A DNA stretch of 64,000 bases from Bettongia penicillata ogilbyi (taxonomy: Eukaryota > Chordata > Mammalia > Diprotodontia > Potoroidae): positions 1,085,636 through 1,149,635 of the forward strand of contig JAJHZJ010000023.1 in the NCBI GenBank assembly GCA_023548195.1, written 5' to 3'. Of this stretch, positions 12,996-22,690 are shown in pieces. The position numbers were made by a program, and so were the translations under genes. Position 1 is the stretch's first letter. Every line of letters starts with the position of its first letter. The notes beneath the pieces are model-generated. The model had not been told where the DNA came from. It worked only from the letters and a program-made list of their open reading frames with translations, and made no database searches.

Positions 12996-13399
12996 CTAAT
13001 CCAGACTTAAGTTCAAAACAAAACAAAAACAACAACAACAACAAAAATATACCAATCAAAAATAAGAATTTGTCAAAAATGTGATTTGCAGGCAGCCCTA
13101 CTGGAAGACTTCTAGCCTTCAAAGCAAACAAGACAACTGAACCCTGAATCATCATAGGCACCCACCTGCTGCAGAGGTAGAGGTAGATATACATACAAAT
13201 AAACATGCACTTTAACGGCAAACAACTACAAGGATAAAGTATGTGATTATGTCCAAGTTACATGCTTTGTGTGAGTAGTTTAAGTCACATGGTTATCCTT
13301 CAAGAAATATCTTATTACCAGAAGGTACAGCTGCCCAAACATTATCACGGAAGGGGGCTGTTCCTGGCAACCCCACACCACAGTACCATCCAAGAACGC

Positions 13400-13895
13400 A
13401 AAAAACTTGCAAAGGGCAGGCCCACCACCTATCCTTCCAGCTTCCCTGGATATTCCTCCTCCTCCTCCTGAACTTTGTGATTCAGCCTTTGCGCCTCACA
13501 CGCAACTCCCATCTCTGCCTTTGCCAAGGCCATCCAGCATCCTGGAAATGCACTCCCCCCCTTACCTTTGTGTAACAAAGTCCCCCAGGCCCCCTTTTCC
13601 TCTGAGAGGCAGCTAGAGCATCATCTTACAGTTGCTAGTGCCCTCCACCTGATATCTTGTATTTAACATACATATGTATATGTTCCTATTTATTTACTAT
13701 ATTTGTGCTGCATCTATATACGTATGTATGCATGTATATATGTGTGTGTTCTTGTCTCCCCGTTGAAAAATAAGCTCCTTGAGAGTGTAGGGATTATTTC
13801 ATTCTTTGCATTTTTATCTCTAGAACCGAACATAGTTCCTGCCACACAGCAGGGATTTATTAAATACTGGTTGATTTGATTGAATTTCACGCAAA
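13400..13895 (+). mobile_element. L2 3' end in MECP2 intron 1
   Basis: The block has CAGCATCCTGGAAATGCACT, then a low-complexity TATATG stretch, then TAAGCTCCTTGAGAG, CAGGGATTTATTAAATACTG. These are L2 3' sequences in plus orientation. Confidence 0.65.
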
Positions 13896-14229
13896 TAAAG
13901 CTTCCATTTCGAAAAAATTTGCTCCACTGAAAAAATGCAAAAGAGAAGAAGCAAGACAGAATATTGCAACAAATTCTGTACAATGAGCTGAAGAAGGGTA
14001 GAGAGGTTTGAGTTTCAAAGATACACTGATACCCCAAAACAATGTCACAATAGGGAGCTGGTAACCAGCAAGGCTGCCAGAAGGCTCTGGTGTGCTACTA
14101 GAATGAAGGCAATGATTCTTCAGTTTCAAAGCAAGAAGAAGGCATCCTGTAAGCAAAGTGGACTGCTATCTGTTCCCTAACCTTGAACTGCTGTTTCTGC
14201 CTCTGAGAATTTCTGAAGGGCAAGCTCCT

Positions 14230-14460
14230 TGTACCTAGAAGACGTTCCTTCCTCATCTTTGCTAGTTTAAATCCTTTTGTTCCTTCAAAGGTTGGCCCAG
14301 ATGCTACTTACTCGAGGATGCCATCTCCATCCCCTGAGTTTGCATGAAATAAAAGTTCTCTCCTCTCTCATATTTCCATTTGAAAATTTTAGATCTCTCC
14401 TTTGTTCCATCATGTCTTACCATGTATTATAATTACTTTTATTCATGTCATCAGGGAGCT
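14230..14460 (+). mobile_element. L2-like fragment
   Basis: TTCCTTCAAAGGTTGGCCCA, GATGCTACTTACTCGAGGAT resemble the L2 segment in which LINE-2 3' UTRs read GGCTCAGCCCAAATGC and CTCGAGGAAGCC. Confidence 0.5.
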
Positions 14461-15861
14461 GGTGGACCAAACCTGGGATAATGGATAGGCAGCCAGATGC
14501 CAATTGGTATCCATACAAAGTCAAGAGGTCTACAAAAAAGCCTTCAGCTTTGGGTGGACCCCCTGGGATGGACTTCCAAGAAAGAAAGGATAAGAGGCAC
14601 AGCAAAGGATGAGAATGTAAGACTGGTAAGATCACAGGTACAGATATATATGTATACACACACGCATATATTGAATCTTCCCCTCCCTCCATACATACTA
14701 TTATTGTACCCACAGAGTGTACTATAGGAGAGTAGTTTTGCACGTAGGTGCTTAGTTGAATGGCTGCTGAATTGAAGTGATAGTGGAATCCTACATTAAG
14801 GCTCATTTGTATATGGATTAAACATGGCCAAGGGAGCTAATTTTAAGAATGTGTTTGGACACATTCACATACATAGGAAACGACCTTTTGTGAAGGATTG
14901 TGTTACTCTTCCTATCAATCTGGAGAAGGGTCCCCTTAACATTCTCTAAAAATTCAACTGTGGGATTTAGCATGATGTTATGAACCTAGTACACACACAA
15001 CAGATACTAATTAATGACAACCTGAAAGATTTCATGCCCTTTTCTTCCAGGCTGACCATGATGGCTGATCACAAAGCGTGACGAGATATTTTAAGTCTGT
15101 TACAAGGTTTTCACCAATGCTCAAATGAAAGATGAACAGATTCTACAACATATTGTTCACTATCAAAATAGTAGCAAGAAGGTATGGCAAAGCTGAAAAG
15201 TGGACTCAACCAGAGGAATCAGTAATTCTACCTGAGTAACTAACAGTACTTTATGCTAAGTTGGTAAGAGAAGCATTCCAATTAGAAATAGTACACAAAA
15301 CTTTAACAAAATGCAGATACAGTGGTCCACTACAAAACTGTTTTACTACCTGCAGTTTTCCTTTTCATGTGACAGAATTATTCAAAATCATGTTTCTCTT
15401 TTATGGTATTATATAACGTGAGCCCTACGAAAGTCTTAAAGCTTTAAGAAAAATATATATGCCTTACAACCGACCAGCAGTGTGCAGGTGACAGCAGAGG
15501 CAACTTTCTACCAAAAGTCCATTAACCCTAAACAAGAGACTAAAGGTGCACTTCACTTTAGGGTTTAGGCAAAGGAAATCTGTGAAAAAAGAAATCTTTT
15601 TTTTTTTCCATTGACTTGTATTATAATCTCAGAGATGTGACAAGCTGACACTAGCAAAGAAATCATTTCTCTGAGCTATCAGGACACTCAGAACTGTGAT
15701 GTCTAATTTACACCACTAATTCAGTTAAATGTATTTTTCAAAGAAATCCCTCTCTAGATAAGGTTTTTATTTATTCTACTTAAAGGACCAGGGGTGTGAA
15801 GAACAGATGACTGTCAAGGAGGTTGCTGCTCATGTATCTACTCTCTCCATTTCTTAAGTTA

Positions 15862-15927
15862 GACATACCTCTAACTTATCTAAGTGGGCCTTGTACAACA
15901 ATGCCCACTTAAGATACGTTTGTATGT
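15862..15927. other. Hairpin-forming sequence in MECP2 intron 1
   Basis: AAGTGGGCCTTGT pairs with ACAATGCCCACTT around a 3-base loop with one C/T mismatch, flanked by TATCT/AGATA and ACATAC/GTATGT pairing outside an internal loop. It could be a small transposon relic or a miRNA-like hairpin; no expression can be read from the sequence. Confidence 0.4.
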
Positions 15928-15947
15928 ATTTACCTACACTTATAAGC

Positions 15948-16110
15948 AGTATGGTCTAGTGTATAAAAGATAAGCCCTAAAGTCAGGAAGCCCTGGGTTC
16001 AAGTCCTACTCCTGACACATGCAGGCTGTGTGACCCTTGGCAAGTCACTTATCCTGTCAGTGGCACAGGCAACTCTCTAAGATTAGAAATTACTGACCAT
16101 GTTTCCATAC
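15948..16110 (+). repeat. tRNA-type SINE (MIR-like)
   Basis: The head reads GCAGTATGGTCTAGTG, then AAAGTCAGGAAGCCCTGGGT, TCAAGTCCTACTCCTGACAC, GGCTGTGTGACCCTTGGCAA, GTCACTTATCCTGTCAG, CAGGCAACTCTCTAAGA. The B-box-like GGTTCAAGTCC is kept. Confidence 0.75.
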
Positions 16111-16189
16111 CAGGCGTTTCCAACAGAAATGAAACCACACATCCCAATCAAAAACAACAAAACAGTAGTTAGGCTACTTGTAGGCTTAG

Positions 16190-16320
16190 TATTATAGAAA
16201 GAGTCTGGAGTTGGAGAAATTGAGTTCAAATCTCCTCCTTATGCGTCTGATCTTTTCAGTGTCCTCATCCGTAACATTAAATGATCTCTAAGGTCTCTTC
16301 TTCCAGCTTTTAAACCGACA
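16190..16320 (+). repeat. MIR-like fragment
   Basis: GAGTCTGGAGTTGGAGAAAT, TGAGTTCAAATCTCC, AATGATCTCTAAGGTCTCTT are degraded SINE core sequence. Confidence 0.55.
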
Positions 16321-16329
16321 GGATTGATA

Positions 16330-17690
16330 AAAAAACAAAATACCGAGAGCACAAGAGTGACACTTTTACTTCTAGCTTGGTTTTTTCGTTTTGAAAGTTT
16401 CAAAAGGTTCACAGTATGAATTACTAGGCTTGCTTGACCAGGAAGCTTGATCAGGAGTAAAAAACAAACAAAAAACTACCCTGTCTTTTTTTTTTTTTAA
16501 CTGGGTCCTAGTATATTTTTAAAGACTAGGAATTTGATTTATTGAATTTACCAAAACGTAGGGATCCAGATGAAAGCTTCACACTATGCCAGTCCTATAA
16601 TTCTCATTGAGGGCATTAGCTGCCTTATAAAAGTTTAATTTAATGAGCCATAGGGACAAGGTTATATTTCATTTTCATAGCTTAACTAAATCCATAAATC
16701 TTACAAAGTTCCTCTGTTAGAAAGTCTAGGTCAGTATGCTTAAGACAGAGCAAGTTTAGTTCCACAGCCATAGCCCTCAGTTCTCACAGAACCCAGCTGT
16801 CTCACCCATGCATGCTACTAGTCACAAGGGGTGTGTATGGCTCAGCATAACCAATTTCCACTAGTAAAAATATACAAATAAAAAAAACCGTCTGCACACG
16901 TCCTATGGAAGAAAAGTCAAGAACGTCTCCTTTGTAATGATGTACATTTGTTGTGAACAATCCACACTCCTACATACCTAATCTTAAAAGCAGCTGATAT
17001 ATTAGGTGAAAGAAAAAAATTGGTTTGAATTTTATTTGCATTTTAGAGCAATTATTTTTCCTACAGTATCTGTATATATTAATTTCAAAAATGGTCTCCG
17101 GGATGAGATAAATCTTTTCAGATTCTTCCCACTCTAAGTCGTCAGTGGAAAGCTGTACACTTTGTACTGAAACCTAAAACCAGGCCAAAGTCACCTGGTT
17201 TTGCTAAGAACTTGAAAGTTTACAATCAGTCGGGCCAAGTGTCACATATGAAGGTCTTGATTGTTAGTTACACTTTGGAAATTTGAAATGAGTTTCAGTT
17301 TGGGGAGTCATTCAAAACTAAACCAGGAACAAAATAAAGCTGAAAGAAATGAAGGGAGAGTACATCAGACTGAAGAAACCACTAAACCAGGCATCCATTG
17401 TCCTGCCTGTGACTTTGCTCCAAATGAACAATCCGAACTCGGGGCTCCAGAGTATGGCCCATCACTTTTATGTAACTGGAAGATTTTGGGTGGTGGGGGA
17501 AGGATGTGAGGTGTGCATACCATACTCCAACAGCCACAAATTCAGACATCCCCCAAGATGATGAGAAGCTCTTCACCAAAGAGCCCCCTCGGCTGCAAGT
17601 ATCAGAATTGGTGACACTTCCCGCACTGCTTCTATTAGAAAAGGCTGTGTGAGACAGAGGGGACACAATGTACACTACTCCCTGTGGGGT
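16330..17690. other. Intron 1 sequence without recognised features
   Basis: I find no exon, RNA gene or nameable repeat here. Short ORFs are uninformative. The part near 17100-17640 is moderately GC-balanced and directly precedes the G-rich tract. Confidence 0.5.
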
Positions 17691-17699
17691 GGGCAGTAA

Positions 17700-18109
17700 T
17701 TCCCATCTCCCTCTTCCTGCCACGGGGGAGGGGAGGAGGAGAACTGATAGTCCTGTGGGGACTGGCAAAGATGTGGGGGACGAAAAAAAATAGGGAGTTA
17801 ACAGGGCAGCAGAAGAGGCAAGAGGAGGGGAAGGAGAGGGAGGGAGGGAGAGAGAGATGGGGCTGCTGTGGCGCACTCTTTCGCCGGGGAGTAGGACTAG
17901 TACGCAGGCGCAGGAGGGGAGGGGCCAAAGTGGCGGGGGGGGAGGGGGAAAGTCGGAGAAATGGGGGAGAAATGGGGGGGTGGAGAGAAGAAACGGAGGG
18001 GGGAAGGAAATAGGGGGATGGGGAGAAGAAATAGGGGGATAAGAGACAACGGGGGTGGGGGGAAGAGAAAAAAGGGGATGGGGAGGTGGGGGGGGAAGGG
18101 GAGGATGGA
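17700..18109. promoter_or_regulatory. G-rich tract in MECP2 intron 1
   Basis: The plus strand is almost pure purine with many runs of three or more G (for example 17930-18100), so the MECP2 sense strand is C-rich and its template strand G-rich. Such sequence can form G-quadruplex or i-motif structures. It begins about 430 bp inside the intron. Minus-strand frames rich in Pro/Ser/Leu across it are composition artefacts. Confidence 0.6.
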
Positions 18110-18720
18110 TGGAGGAGCGAGCGCGCGACAGCGGGCGTGCACGAGTCCGAGCTGGGCAGGGAGGGGGCGGGCAGATAGGCCAGGCAGGAGCGCGCGGCCA
18201 CGGCGCGAGAGCAGAGGACTGCGCGGCGCGGCACGGCGCTCGAGGCCCACCAGCAGCGGGCCGGAGCGCACGAACGCCTAACCAGGGCCAAGCAAGCGGG
18301 TGGGAGGGCGTGCGCGCGCTGGGACGCGCGCTGGGAGGCCGGCCGCTGCGAGAGGCGGGGTGGCACCGACGGAGGGCCCCGGGCTCCAAGGAGGGGGGAG
18401 CAGGAGCGAGGGAGGGGGGAGGGAAGGAGGGACGCCATCCACCAGCCCGGCCCGGCTCGCCTCCCCGACCCCGTGGCCCCCGCCCGCGCTGTCTCCTCTC
18501 CGCGGAGGGGCCCCCGCCCGCGGCCACAGCGGCGCCACTCACAGTCTGTCCTCCTCGCCTCCTCCTCCTCCGCTCAGCGCGGCGGCGGCGGCCATTTTCC
18601 GAACGGCTTTTACCACAGGACTCTTGATGAGGAGGGTGCGCGCGCGCCGCCGACAACCTGGGAGCGCGCGCGCCGCTCCACGTCTCAGCCACGCCACGCC
18701 CTCTCTATCCCTCTAGCTTC
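18110..18720. promoter_or_regulatory. MECP2: CpG island over MECP2 exon 1
   Basis: CpG dinucleotides are dense here, with runs such as GCGCGCGCC, in sharp contrast with the CpG-poor sequence on both sides. The island covers the start codon, the exon 1 donor and the proximal intron. GC-box cores (GGGGGCGGGC near 18160) and alternating GC runs resembling NRF1 sites (near 18305 and 18635) are visible. It is the expected TATA-less, ubiquitous-type promoter of MECP2. Long open frames crossing the island on both strands are a by-product of its base composition. Confidence 0.85.
18543..18595 (-). CDS. MECP2: MECP2 exon 1 coding part (MeCP2-e1 N-terminus)
   Basis: This is the start of methyl-CpG-binding protein 2, a nuclear chromatin protein that binds methylated DNA and recruits co-repressors. 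On the minus strand an ATG at 18595 in a GGAAAATGGCC context opens MAAAAALSGGGGGEEDR plus two bases of the next codon (CT), followed by the donor GTGAGT at 18542-18537. The polyalanine, polyglycine, acidic order and the end D-R-L/EEK fit the known e1 isoform, which joins exon 1 directly to exon 3 (beginning EEKSEDQD). The 53 coding bases leave phase 2, the same phase as exon 2. Compared with the eutherian protein as I remember it, the alanine run is shorter, Leu replaces Pro before Ser, the glycine run is shorter and Asp replaces one Glu. The 5' end of the exon is not fixed by the sequence; no ATG occurs between 18596 and about 18810 on this strand. Exons 3 and 4 with the methyl-binding and repression domains lie outside the window. 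Confidence 0.93.
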
Positions 18721-18990
18721 CCTCAGTTCCCTTACCCACCACTATCCGGTCCCTTCTTTCTGGGGCTGGGTGGCTCCACCCGTGCTCCTTTTTGATTGGA
18801 CGGTGGATACGTCATTCCGAAAACTCGCGCATGATTGGCTACGGAATAAGCGAAGGGGGCTGGAGTCCTGGTAGCAGCTCCATGAATTGGCGGAAGTTTC
18901 TGTCAATTACCGCCCAGGTGGAGGAGAGAGGAAGCCCTTCCTGACTGTTGATTGGATGATGATAATTTAATGGGACTGCGCCAATTGGGC
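18596..18990 (-). promoter_or_regulatory. MECP2: MECP2 proximal promoter with five CCAAT boxes
   Basis: Upstream of the e1 start the plus strand shows ATTGG at 18795-18799, 18834-18838, 18886-18890, 18951-18955 and 18984-18988, which are CCAAT (NF-Y type) boxes in the MECP2 direction. The last overlaps a CCAAT on the plus strand. An ETS-like CGGAAGT lies at 18891-18897. No TATA box is seen. A start of transcription roughly 60-100 bp downstream of the nearest CCAAT box, about 18700-18735, is an inference. Confidence 0.6.
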
Positions 18991-19430
18991 GTTCTTAGCT
19001 GTCGCTTCAGGAAAGTGGGCGTGGCAGGACATTTGGGGTGGTCTAGCGGTTGAGATTTGAATATTAACGCTTTTAACAATCCTCTGTGTTGTTTTCTCTG
19101 CTGAAGCTTATAAGGATTATGCATTTGTCCCTTTTGTAAACCGGCTAATGTCCACCAGTCACATACACGCGTACTTGCACGTATACCCGTATGACACGCA
19201 CTTTAAACCCATTCATTTAAGTCTATCTGTACCTTTAGGGAAGGCAACCTTTAGACAAGGATATGGCTTCAGGGTACCCTCCCCTTCCTCCACCCCACTT
19301 CGCACCACTGCAGGTCCATATAAACGCGGCCAAAAGAAGCAGGCCACATCAATTGCATTTATGCAGGAGGTGGGCTTTGGTCACAGGACCAGGATAACAT
19401 GCATAAAGACTCCTCTTTTAGACCTCAATG
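18990..19430. other. Upstream flank of the MECP2 promoter
   Basis: Outside the island the sequence becomes CpG-poorer. A KLF/Sp-like GTGGGCGTGGC lies at 19017-19027. No divergent gene with a convincing exon is visible, although the promoter region could drive an antisense transcript. Confidence 0.45.
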
Positions 19431-19434
19431 TTAG

Positions 19435-19645
19435 TGGGGCAACTAGTGGACAGAGCACTGAGTTTGGAGTCAGATGCTTCTTAGCTGTGTGACCTTGGGT
19501 AAATCACTTAGTCTCGTTTTCCTCATGTGTAGAATAGGGGTGATAACAATAGCACCGATCTCCCAAACTTGGTATGAGATAATTGTAAAGCCCTTAGCAC
19601 AAGTGCCTGGTCCATACATAGTAAGTGCTATATATATGTGAGCTG
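19435..19645 (+). repeat. MIR-like SINE
   Basis: GTGGACAGAGCACTGAGTTT, TTAGCTGTGTGACCTTGG, AAATCACTTAGTCTCG, AATAGCACCGATCTCCCAAA and CATACATAGTAAGTGCTATA give the complete order of a MIR-type SINE in plus orientation. Confidence 0.8.
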
Positions 19646-19837
19646 ATACAGCAGCCTTACACCCGTGGATCATACAGTATGTTTCTCTAAGATGCGGTTT
19701 CCCCAGCCAATTTACACTTGCTTGCCAATGACATTCCCATACTGGCCAACTGATCACAATCTCTTTTCCCACACCTTCCCATCTTGGAACCCCTCGATCC
19801 TCTCAAGGCTCAGCTCAAGTTCCATTTCCTAATTAAC

Positions 19838-20010
19838 AATAGCTTAGATTTCTATAGAGCTTTAAGGTTTGCAAAACACCACTTACTTTTTCTCATTTGA
19901 TTCTCACAGCACTTAACTATTATCTCAACTAGGGTAAGTGATTTGTCAGGGTCACACAGCTACTCAGACAACATTTGAATGCAGATATTCCTGACTTCTG
20001 ATAATATTTA
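19838..20010 (-). repeat. MIR-like SINE
   Basis: ATAGCTTAGATTTCTATAGA, GCTTTAAGGTTTGCAAAACA, AAGTGATTTGTCAGGGTCAC, ACAGCTACTCAGACAAC form an inverted SINE body. It follows a short L2-like piece (GGCTCAGCTCAAGTTCC near 19808). Confidence 0.75.
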
Positions 20011-20019
20011 ATATAAATT

Positions 20020-20740
20020 TTGGACTTTAATAAGGCCCAAAGCTTGAATTAAGAAGAGTCTGGACCTAATAGTCACCTTTGTTATCTTAAGTAAACTCAG
20101 AGAATGCCTTTGGTGTCAGCAATGCAGATGGGGCTCACAGTAATTTCCTTAGGAGACCCTTTTCCTGGCATCTTAGTGATAAGGAAAAACACAAATGTCT
20201 TGGGTTGTAATTTCAATTGAAACTTTGTTAAAGGTACCCTTTCCTGTGTCAGCAGAAGGCCTGCCATCAGAGTGGTGGGATTTTCTCCTTATCTTATGTC
20301 ACAGAGGCATATGTTACAAAGAGGAAGTTTACACAGCTTGGGATCATAACTGACACTACTTTGTTAATTGTCTTACTAAATTTATGATTTGTTCAACTAA
20401 GAAAGTTCCTTTTTCACGGCAAAGTGTATTTAAGACAAATGACTTCTGTACCAGGTAGTCAGATTAACCTCTGACTCTGTAATGTTATGTAACTGTTATC
20501 TTTAATAATTTAATTAATAATAAATTTATTGTTTATTATATTATTAATATAATAATATCTTTAATAATTAATTGTTTAATTAATTAAATCATAAAACGTA
20601 TGCATTTAGCCTGTTGCCTTTTCTCTAACAAAGTTTTCAGGTCAACACTTCCCAAATTATACTGTATTTTACCTTTGATAACATCCATAGGAAATAGGCC
20701 ATCCCTGGGCTTTCCCCCCATGTTAAAAAATGATACTAGT
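20020..20740. other. No gene; A/T-rich microsatellite-like block inside
   Basis: The region has no recognised repeat family. Positions 20500-20590 are almost pure A/T with TTAATTAATAATA-type low complexity. Confidence 0.5.
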
Positions 20741-20746
20741 GGGAAC

Positions 20747-20985
20747 ATTACAGGGCAGCTAGATGGTATTGTGGATAGCTTAGAGTCAGGAAAATCTGCG
20801 TTCAAATCCAGCCTTGGGCACTTACTAGCTGTGTGATCTTGGGCAAATCACTTCACCCTTTTGGCTTCAGTTTCCTCATCTGTTAAATGAGCTGGAAAAG
20901 GAAATGACAAACCACTCCAGTATCTCTGCCAAGAAAGCCCCAAATGGGCTCACGGAGAGTGGGACACTATGGAACAAAATTTCCA
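20747..20985 (+). mobile_element. tRNA-type SINE with RTE-type tail
   Basis: The head GGGCAGCTAGATGGTA, box B-like GTTCAAATCCAG, CTAGCTGTGTGATCTTGGGC, TCAGTTTCCTCATCTG and the tail GCTGGAAAAGGAAATGACAA, ACCACTCCAGTATCTC, AAATGGGCTCACGGAGAGT are the marsupial SINE whose 3' tail matches RTE-type LINEs. Confidence 0.85.
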
Positions 20986-20999
20986 CAAAAGTGGAAATA

Positions 21000-21640
21000 T
21001 TAACAGTACCATTTTCAGATTACTATGCTCAGCAGAGCTCAGATTCTTCCTTCCAGATCACAAAAGCATTGAGTATGGGACCCAGCTATGGTCTGTATGC
21101 CTCTTGCCCCAGCACCAGCTGAACTGACCACAGACTCAGTAGGGGGGTCACTGCTGATCCCTCCAATTCCAAAAGGCATCTTATATTAGAAACAACCAGA
21201 GAGATATTTGTGGATGTCACCAGGGTGAGAATTTGTTTGGCTTGTCTATGCATACATGGTATCCTCCAAAGTCTTAGTAAAATTTTAAGCTGTTAATACT
21301 GCATTAAAACTTTGGGGACCCTATATTTGTTACAACAGTTTGGTTGTTCTTTTTGTTTTTTTTTTCCCCACTGTGGAGTGAGGTGAGGGTAGGAGAGAAA
21401 ATAAGTGCTTGATAATTTTTAAAAAGTATCTATTTTGAATATAACAAGAGGCAACAAGCTGTAAAGGATGGAGAGCAAGCCTCAGAGCCAGAGACACTTG
21501 ACTTCAAGCCCCTGCTCTAACACATGATGGCTGTGTGACTGCCCCACCCCATGTGTCACATGACCTCTTAGTGTTCTAGGAAACGCTGTAATTTATTTGC
21601 AAAGAAAGTTTCAATCTACATTGCTAGAAGGATTTTCCTC
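21000..21640. other. No recognised feature
   Basis: I see no gene or nameable repeat. A T-rich run lies near 21350-21367, and a short MIR-like scrap (TGGCTGTGTGACTGCC) near 21527. Confidence 0.4.
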
Positions 21641-21654
21641 ACCCTGGAGTTACC

Positions 21655-21880
21655 TATAGAGGTGGTTCTCAAACATTTTAGTCTCAGGCCCTCTTTACCC
21701 TCTTAAAAATTATTGAAGATGCTCCCAAAGAGCTTTTGTTTATGTGGGTTATTTCTATTGTTATTTATTATGTTAGAAATTAAAGCACCTTAGTATTACG
21801 AAAAGAGTTTTGACCTTGCAGACCCCCTGAAAACGACCTCCTAGAAGTTCCTGGACAACACTTAAAAACAACTGCTATAT
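21655..21880. mobile_element. hAT-type DNA transposon fragment
   Basis: It opens with GTGGTTCTCAAAC, the typical hAT inverted terminus, and continues with AAGAGCTTTTGTTTATGTGG, GTTATTTCTATTG, the body of a common mammalian non-autonomous hAT element. The right terminus (AAAAACAACTGC) is decayed. Confidence 0.55.
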
Positions 21881-21944
21881 ACCAATGAAATCGCCAAATC
21901 GCCAGTATAGTCCCTTATTTCTTTGAATATACTTCTATTTGCAG

Positions 21945-22075
21945 GCGCCTGAGGTTGTAAGCCCTTTGAGGGTAGGGGCTGTCTTTTGCCTTTCTTTGTA
22001 TGCTCTTGGATTTTCACTGGACCTGGCATATAGTGAACGATTAGTAAATGTTTATTGACTATCCAGTCCTGACTA
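21945..22075 (+). repeat. L2 3' tail
   Basis: GTTGTAAGCCCTTTGAGGGT, AGGGGCTGTCTTTTGCC, TTTCTTTGTATGCTC, CCTGGCATATAGTGAA, TAAATGTTTATTGAC form the L2-type tail. Confidence 0.75.
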
Positions 22076-22500
22076 AGGCAAAAGATGCCCTACCCTCAAG
22101 GAGCTCACGATTTAATGGGGGAGACAAGCAAACAAGCCATATCTAGAATGAAAAAAGAAATAATCAAAAGAGAAGGCACTAAAACGAAAGAGGATCAAGA
22201 AAGGCTTTCTGTATCGCTGGACCTAAGAGTTCATGATTGGGAGAAAGGTGAAAAAAGACTGGAAAGGAAGGGATTACAGGTTAGGAGGGCTTTATAAGCC
22301 AGAGAGGAATTTCTGTTGGATCCAGGAGACACTGGAGTTTGTTGAGGAGTGACATAGTGAGATCTGCACTTTCGGCAGGCAGACCCACCAACTAGCTATT
22401 GCAGTTGTCCAGGTGTGAGGTGATGAGGGTCTGCACCAGGGTGGTAGAAGTGACAGAGAAGAAAAGGGGATGGATGTTAGGTAAGTAAAATAAAAAGGTT
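22076..22500 (-). mobile_element. L2 fragment, inverted
   Basis: CCCTACCCTCAAGGAGCTCA, GGGGGAGACAAGCAAACAAG, AGGGCTTTATAAGCC, GCTATTGCAGTTGTCCAGG and GATGAGGGTCTGCACCAGGG are the reverse-oriented L2 3' half. It abuts the plus-oriented tail before it. Confidence 0.75.
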
Positions 22501-22504
22501 TTGG

Positions 22505-22690
22505 CAATAGATTGGAGGGAGGGAGAGACAGAGACAGAAAGACTCATAGAGACAGAGAGATGGAGGGGTCAGAGACACAGAGAGAGAAACAGAGACAGAG
22601 AGAGGAGGGTGAGAGACAGATATAGAGAAACAGAGACAGAGAGAGTGAAGGTGGAAAGAAAGAGAGAGAAAGAGAGAGAGATTTGGGGTC
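22505..22690. repeat. GA-rich low-complexity repeat
   Basis: The block is GAGACAGAGA-type imperfect repeat. ORFs on either strand here (Arg/Glu-rich or Ser/Leu-rich) are artefacts. Confidence 0.85.

Larger units (their letters stand above)
11767..18542 (-). other. MECP2: MECP2 intron 1
   Basis: The 6.8 kb between the exon 1 donor and the exon 2 acceptor is intron 1, a size comparable to the human intron (about 5 kb). It contains three L2 or MIR type groups (12890-12995, 13400-14460, 15948-16320), a hairpin at 15862-15927 and, next to exon 1, a G-rich tract. The stretch 16330-17690 holds no repeat or gene that I can name. Confidence 0.88.

Noticed and set aside
15010..15200. Possible exon or retrocopy (CTTTTCTTCCAG followed by sequence)
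   Set aside because: A polypyrimidine-AG is present on the plus strand, but the following frame closes at once and no donor or homology is recognisable.
17382..18692. 436-codon minus-strand ORF across the CpG island
   Set aside because: It begins with GTG, reads exon 1 in a different frame from MeCP2-e1 and runs on into intron 1. Its Pro/Ser/Arg content reflects GC-rich and C-rich DNA.
17635..18716. Other long ORFs on both strands over 17.6-18.7 kb
   Set aside because: They overlap each other in several frames and are low-complexity. None has splice or homology support.
18596..18760. Possible upstream ATG in the MECP2 exon 1 leader
   Set aside because: No CAT (minus-strand ATG) exists on the plus strand between 18596 and about 18810; the apparent start at 18692 is GTG.
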